Below are positions 43,317 to 52,347 of a stretch of DNA of 57,026 nt, in pieces. The position numbers and the translations under genes are program-made. Numbering within the stretch: position 1 is the stretch's first letter; each line of letters starts with the position of its first letter. The stretch is from Peteryoungia aggregata LMG 23059 (lineage in GTDB: Bacteria; Pseudomonadota; Alphaproteobacteria; Rhizobiales; Rhizobiaceae), in NCBI RefSeq assembly GCF_030814435.1, contig NZ_JAUSUW010000020.1:1-57026 (forward strand), read 5' to 3'. The notes beneath the pieces were generated by a model, which was given only the letters and a program-made list of their open reading frames with translations, searched no databases and was not told the origin of the DNA.

Positions 43317-43337
43317 CGACGGGCCTGAGGCCCGTCG
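43317..43337 (-). terminator. Hairpin after PAS-domain gene
   Basis: CGACGGGCC (43317-43325) and GGCCCGTCG (43329-43337) around TGA, immediately after the PAS gene stop on the minus strand. There is no clear T-tract. Confidence 0.5.
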
Positions 43338-43338
43338 A

Positions 43339-44346
43339 TCAGTCCTGTGTCGCGCGTTGAAGGACTTCGAAGTCGTAGAGCTGGCCGGCGACCGAGATTC
43401 GTCGGGCCGAGATCACCACCGGCACCATGTTGCCGTCAGCATTGCGGATCTCGCCGCGAAGCCCCGTATAGCCGCCGTCCCGGTCGAGAAGCATCAGCCG
43501 CTCGGCACGGGCCTCGCTGCCAGAAACGACACCTGAAGCCACCATCTCGCTACCCCGGATCTCGTCCCAGTTCTTGCCGACCAGATCGAGATAGGCCTGG
43601 TTGACCCGCACATAGCGGGAGCTCTTCTGTCCGATGCTGGAAATCGAAAACGCGACAGGCGAAAGCTCGAACAGGGCCTGAATAACCGGGCCGGACAGCG
43701 CCGTGGCTTCCGCCTGCTCGATCAGTTCACGCGAAAGCAGCTTGTCCTCGCTTGCGGGCGAGATCTCGTAGTCGGCAGGCATCGCCAGCTCGTCTCGAAG
43801 GACCGCGACGAGACGCCAGAGGTCGACTTCGAGAAAGTGCGGCTTGTGGCCGTCATCCACGCCGTCCAGTGTTTTCGGCAGTGCGGAGATACCATCGGCC
43901 AGTCGCTGCGTCTCGCGAGCACTCTGCGCCGTCTTGAGCAAAGCCTCCATTTTGCTGATCGCTACGCTGCGCAGGATCGCATAGGCCTCCTGCAGCTTCT
44001 CCGTACGCTCCGCCTCGACAGCCTCCACCGAACGGGATCCATCTGCAACCGGAAGAGCTTCCATCAAGGCCCAGATGGTCTGTTCCTCTGGCGGGCCTTC
44101 GGTTTTCGCCGTTCCCTGCGGAGCATAGCGGATCAGGCCGAGAAGGGTATCCACACCGAATGTATTGACGTCGGCCGGCTGGAGTTGACCGTCTTCCGCC
44201 TTCATGAGGGCCGTCAGACGGCTGGGGCCCCCATTGTCATCGAAATACACCGAAACCTCAGTGACGCTCTCCGGAAAATCGAGCCATGGATGCTCGTTCC
44301 TGAACGCACTGAGCGCATCGGCATCGAGTACTGTCAAAGCATACAT
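43339..44346 (-). CDS. PAS-domain protein
   Basis: This 335-residue soluble protein has an unrecognised N-terminal half (MYALTVLDADALSAFRNEHP; SVYFDDNGGPSRLTALMKAE), a helical middle (about 110-200), and a C-terminal PAS domain (about 220-332; QALFELSPVAFSISSIGQKS, RYVRVNQAYLDLVG, VPVVISARRISVAGQLYDFE). No kinase, GGDEF or other output is attached, so it may sense a ligand and act through a partner. GGAGG 8 bases upstream fixes ATG 44346 and excludes the Cys-rich extension to 44541. No partner gene adjoins it. Confidence 0.8.
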   Translation of the reverse strand: MYALTVLDADALSAFRNEHPWLDFPESVTEVSVYFDDNGGPSRLTALMKAEDGQLQPADVNTFGVDTLLGLIRYAPQGTAKTEGPPEEQTIWALMEALPVADGSRSVEAVEAERTEKLQEAYAILRSVAISKMEALLKTAQSARETQRLADGISALPKTLDGVDDGHKPHFLEVDLWRLVAVLRDELAMPADYEISPASEDKLLSRELIEQAEATALSGPVIQALFELSPVAFSISSIGQKSSRYVRVNQAYLDLVGKNWDEIRGSEMVASGVVSGSEARAERLMLLDRDGGYTGLRGEIRNADGNMVPVVISARRISVAGQLYDFEVLQRATQD

Positions 44347-44513
44347 GGCGCATCCTCCACAACCGACCGTGGTGCAGAGCACCCGCATCCCGCATCCTCG
44401 CTCGGGAATCGTCGAACAACACCTTAGAACAAATTTCGGGTCTTCTGAATGTGTTTCTAAGACCAGACAAGTGTATGAGTGTTTAAGCGGAAACGCGGTT
44501 TTGCAGGTGGTGG

Positions 44514-44568
44514 CGCAATATTGCGACAGTCCACCAATCAAACCCCTGGATAGGCATGGGTGGTGGAC
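44514..44568. other. Palindrome and inverted repeat between gcdH and PAS gene
   Basis: CGCAATATTGCG (44514-44525) is a perfect 12-base palindrome. Just beyond it, GTCCACCA (44529-44536) and TGGTGGAC (44561-44568) form 8-bp arms, 23 bases past the gcdH stop. The second could end the gcdH transcript, though no T-tract follows. The first could bind a dimeric regulator. Confidence 0.35.
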
Positions 44569-44590
44569 CGCCTGAAGCCGAATGACCCGA

Positions 44591-45778
44591 TCAGAAGAAG
44601 GCCTGAATACCGGTCTGGGCTCTTCCCAGGATCAGTGCATGCACGTCATGCGTGCCTTCATAGGTGTTTACGGTCTCAAGGTTCTGCGCGTGGCGCATCA
44701 CATGATACTCGATCTGGATGCCGTTGCCGCCATGCATGTCGCGGGCCATGCGGGCGATGTCGAGGGCCTTACCGCAGTTGTTGCGCTTGACGATGGAGAT
44801 CATCTCGGGCGCGAACTGGTGCTCGTCCATCAGGCGGCCGACGCGCAGTGACGCAAGCAGGCCAAGCGAGATTTCGGTCTGCATGTCGGCCAGCTTCTTC
44901 TGGAAGAGCTGCGTGCCGGCGAGCGGCTTGCCGAACTGCTTGCGATCGAGGCCATATTGGCGGGCACGATGCCAGCAGTCTTCGGCCGCGCCGAGTACAC
45001 CCCAGGAGATCCCATAGCGCGCACGATTGAGGCAGCCGAAGGGACCCTTGAGGCCGGATACATTCGGCAGAAGCGCATCTTCACCGACTTCGACACCATC
45101 CATGACGATTTCGCCGGTGACCGAGGCCCGCAGCGAAAGCTTGCCGCCGATCTTCGGCGCCGACAGGCCCTTCATGCCCTTTTCGAGGATGAAGCCACGG
45201 ATCTCGCCGCCATGCGCCTCGGACTTCGCCCACACGACGAAGACATCTGCGATCGGCGCATTGGAGATCCACATCTTGGAGCCACGCAGGCGGTAGCCAC
45301 CCTCGATCTTCTCAGCGCGGGTCTTCATGCCACCCGGATCGGAGCCGGCATCCGGCTCGGTCAGGCCGAAGCAGCCGATGAGTTCACCGGAAACCAGACC
45401 CGGCAGATACTTGTCCTTCTGCTCTTCCGAACCATAGGCATAGATCGGATAGATGACGAGCGAGGACTGCACGCTCATCATCGAGCGATAACCGCTGTCG
45501 ATCCGCTCGATCTCCCGCGCCACGAGACCATAGGAAACGTAGCCCGCATCCGCTGCACCATATTTTTCCGGCAGCGTGACGCCGAGAAGACCGGCCTTGC
45601 CCATCAGGCGGAAGAGTTCCGGCTCGACCGTTTCACCGAGATAGGCGTCCGAGACACGCGGAGCGAGTTCGGCTTCGGCAAAGGCCGCTGCGGCATCCTG
45701 GATCATCCGCTCATCCTCGCTGAGGATTTCAGACATCAGGAAAGGGTCACTCCAGGAAAACGGCTGCATCTCGCTCAT
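44591..45778 (-). CDS. gcdH: Glutaryl-CoA dehydrogenase
   Basis: Oxidises and decarboxylates glutaryl-CoA to crotonyl-CoA in lysine and tryptophan breakdown. The 395-residue acyl-CoA dehydrogenase has the glutaryl-specific pattern: FGLTEPDAGSDPGGMKTRAE, LNRARYGISWGVLGAAEDCW, KRNNCGKALDIARMARDMHG, and catalytic Glu in NLETVNTYEGTHDVHALILG. ATG 45778 gives the usual length; ATG 45787 would add MRP. It is divergent from a LysR gene, an arrangement seen for gcdH with its regulator in other proteobacteria. It connects with the AmaA-AmaB genes, whose product 2-aminoadipate leads to glutaryl-CoA. Confidence 0.94.
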   Translation of the reverse strand: MSEMQPFSWSDPFLMSEILSEDERMIQDAAAAFAEAELAPRVSDAYLGETVEPELFRLMGKAGLLGVTLPEKYGAADAGYVSYGLVAREIERIDSGYRSMMSVQSSLVIYPIYAYGSEEQKDKYLPGLVSGELIGCFGLTEPDAGSDPGGMKTRAEKIEGGYRLRGSKMWISNAPIADVFVVWAKSEAHGGEIRGFILEKGMKGLSAPKIGGKLSLRASVTGEIVMDGVEVGEDALLPNVSGLKGPFGCLNRARYGISWGVLGAAEDCWHRARQYGLDRKQFGKPLAGTQLFQKKLADMQTEISLGLLASLRVGRLMDEHQFAPEMISIVKRNNCGKALDIARMARDMHGGNGIQIEYHVMRHAQNLETVNTYEGTHDVHALILGRAQTGIQAFF

Positions 45779-45875
45779 CGGTCTCATCCATTTGTTTCGT
45801 CATGCCAGATTGCTCATGTCTGACGACAATTCAAGCCATGTTTACTCATGTTGCTATTAGGTCTATTCATATCGC

Positions 45876-46796
45876 ATGCTCACACATCAACGCCGTTTCC
45901 TGCCCTCCACCAGCGCACTCGCCGCCTTTGATTCCGTCGCCAAGCTCGGCAGCTTTTCGGCTGCCGCCAACGAACTGGCGCTGACACAAGGGGCGATCAG
46001 CCGCCAGATCGGCCTTCTCGAAGACCAGCTCGGCGTCAAGCTCTTCGAGCGCACCAATCGCGGCGTCGAACTGACGGCGATCGGCAGAACCTATGCAAAA
46101 GGTATCGGCGACGCACTCGCCACCATCCGCACGCTCTCGCTCGAAGCCATGGCGACCCGCGACGACACCCATCTGCGCCTTGCCATCCTTCCCACCTTCG
46201 GCACCCGCTGGCTGATGCCCCGCATTCCCGACTTCCTGTCGAAGAACCCGGCCATCATCATGGATTTCGCCACCCGCATCGGCCAGTTCGACTTCGAGGG
46301 ATCGGGCCTCGACGCAGCCATTCATATCGGCGAACCGAACTGGCCCGGCACGGATTGCCAGTTCCTGATGCATGAGATGGTGGCGCCCGTCTGCAGCCCC
46401 GCCTTCCTTGCCGCCAACCCGGTGAAGCGACCGGAGGATCTCCTGGCCAAGCCTCTCTTCGACATGGCGTCCCGCCCGCGCGCCTGGGAACACTGGTTCG
46501 CGAGCCTCGGCATCAGCGAAGGCCGCGGCGGCGGCATGCGCTTTGAACAATTCTCGAATGTCGTCCAGGCCTGCCATGCCGGCCTCGGCATTGCGTTGGT
46601 CCCGACCTTCCTGATCGAGCCGGAACTGGCGAGCGGACAACTCGTCCGCGCCTGGGATCACGAGGTCAAGAGTGCCAGCGCCTACTACCTCGTTCGACCG
46701 CTTTCGAAGATGGCTTATGGGCCGGCCAGCACCTTTGCGGCCTGGATCCTGGAGCAAGCGAGAACCTTCAGCGAGCGACGTCCGACAAGCGGTTGA
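45876..46796 (+). CDS. LysR regulator (GcvA-like), probable gcdH regulator
   Basis: This 306-residue LysR protein is of the same subfamily as the one at 31870: N-terminal RRFLPSTSALAAFDSVAKLG, winged helix FSAAANELALTQGAISRQIG, then LRLAILPTFGTRWLMPRIPD and AAIHIGEPNWPGTDCQFLM in the ligand-binding domain. It is divergent from gcdH with 97 bases between start codons, so it probably activates gcdH in response to glutarate or glutaryl-CoA. No single clear palindrome was found in the gap. Confidence 0.88.
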   Translation: MLTHQRRFLPSTSALAAFDSVAKLGSFSAAANELALTQGAISRQIGLLEDQLGVKLFERTNRGVELTAIGRTYAKGIGDALATIRTLSLEAMATRDDTHLRLAILPTFGTRWLMPRIPDFLSKNPAIIMDFATRIGQFDFEGSGLDAAIHIGEPNWPGTDCQFLMHEMVAPVCSPAFLAANPVKRPEDLLAKPLFDMASRPRAWEHWFASLGISEGRGGGMRFEQFSNVVQACHAGLGIALVPTFLIEPELASGQLVRAWDHEVKSASAYYLVRPLSKMAYGPASTFAAWILEQARTFSERRPTSG

Positions 46797-46902
46797 AGAG
46801 CACCCAGAAATGACTCAGCACCTGTGTCCTGTGCCGATTGACAACCTACCGTCATGAGCAAAGACTAACCTTCGAAAGCCATGATCAGGCTCGGAGGGGA
46901 CC

Positions 46903-49900
46903 ATGTTCACACACCGTTTTTCGGGATTTCTCGCACTCGCGCTGGCTCTTGTCCCGACATCCCTCCCAGCTTCCGCGCAAGACATCCGCACCATCGAGCG
47001 CATCGTTGATGCCGACTATTTCGGCTTCGATCTCAGGACGGAAAAGAATGTCTCCATCGACGAATGCGAGGCAAGCTGCATCGGCGACGCCTCCTGCCGG
47101 GCCTTCACTTACAATCCGAAGGTCAACTGGTGCTTTCTCAAATCCGATTATGATCAGCTGAACAGTTTCCCGGGAGCAATCGCGGGCCGCGTCGTTGTGC
47201 AAACGGCAGAAGAAGACATCGGCGCTCCTCCAGCGCTTCCCTTCGTTTCTGACTACCTGAAGACCGAAGCTCGCAACCAGCGCGACAATCTCGCAGTCAC
47301 GCCGGAACAGGAGGGGCTCGGACGCGACGCCCTCATCGAAACCGGGCGCGCAGCCTTCACCGGCGGCAATATCGACTACGCCATCGCCTCGATGAAAGGC
47401 GCCCTCTCGGTCGATCCCGATGATCAGGCCTTGTGGCTCGAACTGGCCCGTATGGCCAACACCGTCACCGGGAACTACGGAATGGCCAACGAAGGAGCGA
47501 TGGCCTCCATCAACGGCTATCTCCTGACCCGTGGTGCCGCGACCCGCGCCGACGCCCTGGCCACGCTCGCCAAGTCACTCGAAAACAGCGAGACTTGGCG
47601 CTCGGCGCTCAGCGCTTACAAGGCAAGCCTCGAACTTGCGTCGAACGCCGAAGTGCGCGCCGCCTTCGAAGACCTGCGCTCCCGCCAGGGCTTCCGCGTC
47701 GTCAACAACACTGTTGATTCCGACAGCGCTTCGCCGCGTGCCTGCGTCGAATTCTCCGAACCGCTGGTCAAACGCGGCGTCGACTATTCGTCCTTCGTCA
47801 CCCTCGACGGCAAGACGCCGAAGGCGCTCGAAGCCAAGAACAACCAGATCTGCGTCGAAGGCCTGGAACATGGCGGGCGCTATCGCCTCGCGCTCCGCGC
47901 CGGCCTGCCCTCATCCGTGGACGAAAATCTGGAAGCCCCGGTCGAGCTTGAGCTTTACGTCCGCGACCGCAGCTCCACCGTGCGCTTCACCGGCGACAGC
48001 TTCGTTCTGCCCTCCTCTGCCCGTCAGGGCATTCCGCTGGTTTCGATCAACAGCGAGAGCGCCAATCTCGAGCTCTACCGGATCGGCGACCGCAACATCG
48101 CTCCGCTGTTGGCATCCTCGCAGTTCCTGACCCAGATGGACGGCTACACCGCCGGCCGTGTGAAGGATGAACTGGGCGAACTCGTCTGGCAGGGCTCGGT
48201 CGAGATCGCCAACGAGCAAAACAAGGAAGTCGTCACCAGCATTCCGCTGCAGGAAGCGCTGCCCACCCGCAAGCCGGGCATCTATGTGATGACCGCCGTC
48301 TCGCCGACATCTGTTATCGAGAACTGGGACAGCCGCGCAACGCAATGGTTTGTGGTGTCCGACATCGGCCTTTCGACCTTTGCCGGCACTGACGGCCTGC
48401 ACGTCTTCGCCCGCTCGCTCGCATCGGCAAGCCCGCTCGCCAATATCGAACTGCAGCTGATCGCCAAGAACAATGAGATCCTGGCAACCGCCACGACTGA
48501 CGCAGACGGCCGCGCCCGCTTTGATGCCGGTCTCGTCCGCGGCGGTGCGGCCCTGGCGCCAGCCGTCATCGCGGCCCGCAGCGGTGCCGACGACAACGTC
48601 TTCCTCGACATGACCCGCGCCGGCTTTGACCTCTCGGATCGTGGTGTCACCGGTCGCCCGGCACCGGGCCCGGTCGATATTCTGGCCTGGACCGAACGCG
48701 GCATCTACCGCCCCGGCGAAACCGTGCACGCCGCAGCGCTGGCCCGCGACACCAATGCCGATGCCATTTCTGGCCTGCCACTGACTTTCCTCTTCTCGCG
48801 GCCCGACGGGGTCGAGTTCCGCCGCATGGCGGTATCAAGCGAGACGCTTGGTGGCTATGCCGTCGATCTGCCCATCCTCGCCAATGCCATGCGCGGCACC
48901 TGGACGGTGGCAATCCATACCGATCCCAAGAAGCCGGCCATCGCCCAGTCGACCTTCCTCGTCGACGACTTCGTGCCCGATCGTCTGGATCTCAAACTGT
49001 CCAGCGAAGCCAAGGCCATCTCGCCTGAGGCGCCCGTCACCGTCTCTGCCGATGGCCGCTACCTCTACGGCGCGCCGGCAGCCGGCCTCACGCTCGAAGG
49101 CGAAGTCGTGATCCGCCCGACAACAAGCCATCCGGACTTCGACCGCTACAGCTTCGGCCTTTCGGACGAAGAAGGCATCGAGGACATGCGTGTCCCTCTC
49201 GAAGGCCTTGACGCGCTGGATGACGACGGTCTCGCCACCATAGACGTCTCCCTCACCGACCTGCCATCCACCACCCGGCTCCTGAATGCCGATGTGGTCC
49301 TGCGCCTGCGCGAAGGCGGTGGCCGCGCCGTAGAGCGCAAGCTGAGCCTTCCGGTCACGCCTGATGGTCCTGTCATCGGCATCAAACCGGAATTCGAGGG
49401 TGACCTCGCCGAAAACACCAATGCCGCCTTCAACCTGATCGCCCTTGGCCCGGATGGTCAGCGTCAGGCACTGCCGGCTGCACGGTGGAAGCTGATCAAG
49501 CTGGAGCGGAACTACCAGTGGTACCGCGACGGCTCGTCCTGGCGCTACGAGCCGATCACCACGACCAAGCTCGTGGCCGATGGCACCACAGACATCGCAG
49601 CCGATGGCACAGCGCTTTCGGTCCCCGTCACCTGGGGCAGCTACCGTCTGGAGGTCGAACAGGGCGGCGCGATCACCAGCGTCGATTTCGACGCCGGCTG
49701 GTTCGTCACCGCAAGCTCCACCGAGACGCCCGATGCTCTCGAAATCGGCCTCGACAAGCCCTCCTACCAGGTCGGCGACACGGCAAAGCTGAAGATCTCG
49801 CCGCGCTTTGCAGGCCAGGTCATCGTGACCTCCGGCACCGATGCGCTAATCTCGACCCAGGTCGCCGAAGTCCCGGCCACAGGCGCGGAGATCGAGATCC

Positions 49901-52347
49901 CCGTGACAGCCGATTTCGGTGCCGGGGCCTATGTGACGGCAACGCTCTTCCGTCCGGGTGACGCCGAGGAAACCCGTATGCCGGCGCGTGCGATCGGCAT
50001 TGCCTGGCTCGCCGTCGATCCGGGTGCCGACAAGCTGGCAATCAAGCTTTCGCCGCCGGAAAAGACCTTGCCCCGCCAGCCGCTCGAAATCCCGGTGGAA
50101 GTCACCGGCGGCGGCATCGGCGAAGAAGCCTATGTGATGGTCGCCGCCGTCGACGTCGGCATCCTCAATCTCACCCGCTATGAGACACCCGATCCGGAAA
50201 GCTATTACTTCGGCCAGCGCCGCCTCGGCCTTGAGCTGCGTGATCTCTATGGCCGCCTGATCGATGGCTCGCTGGGTGCAACCGGACGCCTGCGCACCGG
50301 TGGTGACGGCGGACAGGTCGCCCTTCAGGGCAACCCGCCGCGCGAAAAGCTGGTCGCCTTCTTCTCCGGCCCCGTGAAGCTCGATGCAGACGGCAAGGCA
50401 ACCGTCTCCTTCGACATCCCCCAGTTCAACGGCACGGCGCGTATCATGGCCTGGGCCTGGTCGAAGACCGGTGTTGGCCATGGCGAGACTGATGTGATCA
50501 TCCGCGACCCGGTCGTCGTGACGGCAAGCCTGCCGAAGTTCTTGGCACCTGAAGACCAGAGCAGCCTGCGCCTCGATATCGCGGCCACAGACGCGCCTTC
50601 TGGCACCTACACGCTCGCTGTCACCAGCAACGGTCCGGTCAGTGTCGGCGGGGCCGAAAGCCAGGAAGTTGCGCTGACCGCCGGTGAGACCACCACCGTC
50701 ACGCTGCCGCTGACCGCCAACACCCCCGGCGACGGAGCCATCGACATTGCCCTGTCTGGCGCAGACGGCATCGCCGTCAGCCAGTCTCTCGATCTTCCGG
50801 TACGCCCGGCCACGCTGCCGATCACCGAGCGGCAGGTCATTGCGCTTGCACCGGGCAAGAGCCTGACCGTCGATGGCGACCTGCTCGCCGACAGCCTGCT
50901 GCAGGGAGCCTCGGTCAGCCTGAATGTCGCCCGCGCAGACGGCCTCGACATTCCGGGTCTGCTGATGGCGCTCGATCGCTATCCCTATGGCTGCGCCGAA
51001 CAGACGACCAGCCGCGCGCTGCCGCTTCTCTATTTCGATGAACTGGCCAAGCTCTCAGGCCTGCCGGAAGACGAGGCGATCAACAAGCGCGTCCAGGATG
51101 GCATCCTGCGCGTGCTGGCCTACCAGTCGTCGAGCGGCTCCTTCGGCCTCTGGGCACCCGGTTCCGAAAGCCTCTGGCTCGACGCCTATGTCACCGACTT
51201 CCTGACCCGCGCTCGCGAGCAGAAGTTCGACGTGCCGGAGGAAGCACTCGTCCAGGCGCTGCAGAACCTGCAGAACCGCATCGCCTACGACAACGACATC
51301 CGCACGCGCGGCAACGAGATCGCCTATGCGCTCTATGTGCTTGCCCGCAGCCGCAAGGCCTCGCTCAGCGATCTGCGCTACTACGCGGATACGATGCTGG
51401 GTGATTTCCCCACACCCCTGTCCAAGGCGCATCTGGCAGCGGCACTGTCCCTCTATGGTGACAGCGAACGGGCCAACGGTGTCTTCCTCGATGCAGCCGG
51501 CATGAGCGAACAGGCCCGCCTGACGCCGGTCAGCTTCTCACGCTCCGACTATGGCTCGGCATTGCGTGATGCAGCTGGCGTTCTGGCCCTTGCCGCCGAA
51601 AGCCGACCGGTTCCGCCTGTCGTCCCGATCCTGGCAAAGGTCGTGGCCGACGAATGGAAGGCAAAGCAAACGCTCAGCACCCAGGAACAGACCTGGATGC
51701 TGCTCGCCGCCCGCGCGCTCCAGCAGGACGACAACGGTCTGAAGCTCGATGTCAACGGTGCCGAAAAGACTGGCGCCTATGCAGCCACCATCCCGGGCGA
51801 CGCCCTGCTGCAGGCGCCGATGACGCTGACCAATACCGGGCTTGATCCGGTCAGTGCGGCGATCACGACGGTCGCTGCCCCGGTCGAACCGCCGGCAGCC
51901 GGTGGCGAAGGCTTTGAGATCACCAAGACCTATTACGGTCTTGATGGCGAGGAGGCGAGCGTCACCGAAGCGATCCAGAACGAACGTTATGTTGTGGTGC
52001 TGGAAGTGACCGAGGAAGACGAGTGGCCGGCGCAGCTGCTGGTGACCGATCTGCTTCCGGCCGGCTTCGAGATCGACAATCCGAGCTTGGTCGACAGCGC
52101 GGCCCTCGCCAATTTCGAGTGGATTGGCCAGACCGAAACGGCGCATCTCGAATTCCGCAGCGACCGTTTCGTCGCCGCCGTCAATCGCGGCGAAGGCGAG
52201 AACGGCACAATCACTCTGGCTTATGTCGTCCGCGCCGTCACGCCGGGCACCTATGACCTGCCCGCGGCAAGCGTCGAAGACATGTATCGCCCGCAGCTGT
52301 CGGCGCGCACGGCAGCCGGTGCGATGACGGTCTCGACTGCACCCTGA
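46903..52347 (+). CDS. Alpha-2-macroglobulin-family protein with PAN domain
   Basis: This 1814-residue periplasmic protein has a signal peptide (cleavage near ASAQD, residue 26) with no lipobox Cys. A small Cys-rich PAN/apple domain follows (about 30-108; SIDECEASCIGDASCRAFTY), a helical repeat region (about 125-260), then the macroglobulin domains. The thioester motif is intact: YGCAEQ, Cys1364 and Gln1367. The bait region lies before about residue 1150. Bacterial homologues are thought to trap foreign proteases that enter the periplasm. It is translationally coupled to pbpC (TGATG), the usual partner, which repairs peptidoglycan. Confidence 0.93.
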   Translation: MFTHRFSGFLALALALVPTSLPASAQDIRTIERIVDADYFGFDLRTEKNVSIDECEASCIGDASCRAFTYNPKVNWCFLKSDYDQLNSFPGAIAGRVVVQTAEEDIGAPPALPFVSDYLKTEARNQRDNLAVTPEQEGLGRDALIETGRAAFTGGNIDYAIASMKGALSVDPDDQALWLELARMANTVTGNYGMANEGAMASINGYLLTRGAATRADALATLAKSLENSETWRSALSAYKASLELASNAEVRAAFEDLRSRQGFRVVNNTVDSDSASPRACVEFSEPLVKRGVDYSSFVTLDGKTPKALEAKNNQICVEGLEHGGRYRLALRAGLPSSVDENLEAPVELELYVRDRSSTVRFTGDSFVLPSSARQGIPLVSINSESANLELYRIGDRNIAPLLASSQFLTQMDGYTAGRVKDELGELVWQGSVEIANEQNKEVVTSIPLQEALPTRKPGIYVMTAVSPTSVIENWDSRATQWFVVSDIGLSTFAGTDGLHVFARSLASASPLANIELQLIAKNNEILATATTDADGRARFDAGLVRGGAALAPAVIAARSGADDNVFLDMTRAGFDLSDRGVTGRPAPGPVDILAWTERGIYRPGETVHAAALARDTNADAISGLPLTFLFSRPDGVEFRRMAVSSETLGGYAVDLPILANAMRGTWTVAIHTDPKKPAIAQSTFLVDDFVPDRLDLKLSSEAKAISPEAPVTVSADGRYLYGAPAAGLTLEGEVVIRPTTSHPDFDRYSFGLSDEEGIEDMRVPLEGLDALDDDGLATIDVSLTDLPSTTRLLNADVVLRLREGGGRAVERKLSLPVTPDGPVIGIKPEFEGDLAENTNAAFNLIALGPDGQRQALPAARWKLIKLERNYQWYRDGSSWRYEPITTTKLVADGTTDIAADGTALSVPVTWGSYRLEVEQGGAITSVDFDAGWFVTASSTETPDALEIGLDKPSYQVGDTAKLKISPRFAGQVIVTSGTDALISTQVAEVPATGAEIEIPVTADFGAGAYVTATLFRPGDAEETRMPARAIGIAWLAVDPGADKLAIKLSPPEKTLPRQPLEIPVEVTGGGIGEEAYVMVAAVDVGILNLTRYETPDPESYYFGQRRLGLELRDLYGRLIDGSLGATGRLRTGGDGGQVALQGNPPREKLVAFFSGPVKLDADGKATVSFDIPQFNGTARIMAWAWSKTGVGHGETDVIIRDPVVVTASLPKFLAPEDQSSLRLDIAATDAPSGTYTLAVTSNGPVSVGGAESQEVALTAGETTTVTLPLTANTPGDGAIDIALSGADGIAVSQSLDLPVRPATLPITERQVIALAPGKSLTVDGDLLADSLLQGASVSLNVARADGLDIPGLLMALDRYPYGCAEQTTSRALPLLYFDELAKLSGLPEDEAINKRVQDGILRVLAYQSSSGSFGLWAPGSESLWLDAYVTDFLTRAREQKFDVPEEALVQALQNLQNRIAYDNDIRTRGNEIAYALYVLARSRKASLSDLRYYADTMLGDFPTPLSKAHLAAALSLYGDSERANGVFLDAAGMSEQARLTPVSFSRSDYGSALRDAAGVLALAAESRPVPPVVPILAKVVADEWKAKQTLSTQEQTWMLLAARALQQDDNGLKLDVNGAEKTGAYAATIPGDALLQAPMTLTNTGLDPVSAAITTVAAPVEPPAAGGEGFEITKTYYGLDGEEASVTEAIQNERYVVVLEVTEEDEWPAQLLVTDLLPAGFEIDNPSLVDSAALANFEWIGQTETAHLEFRSDRFVAAVNRGEGENGTITLAYVVRAVTPGTYDLPAASVEDMYRPQLSARTAAGAMTVSTAP

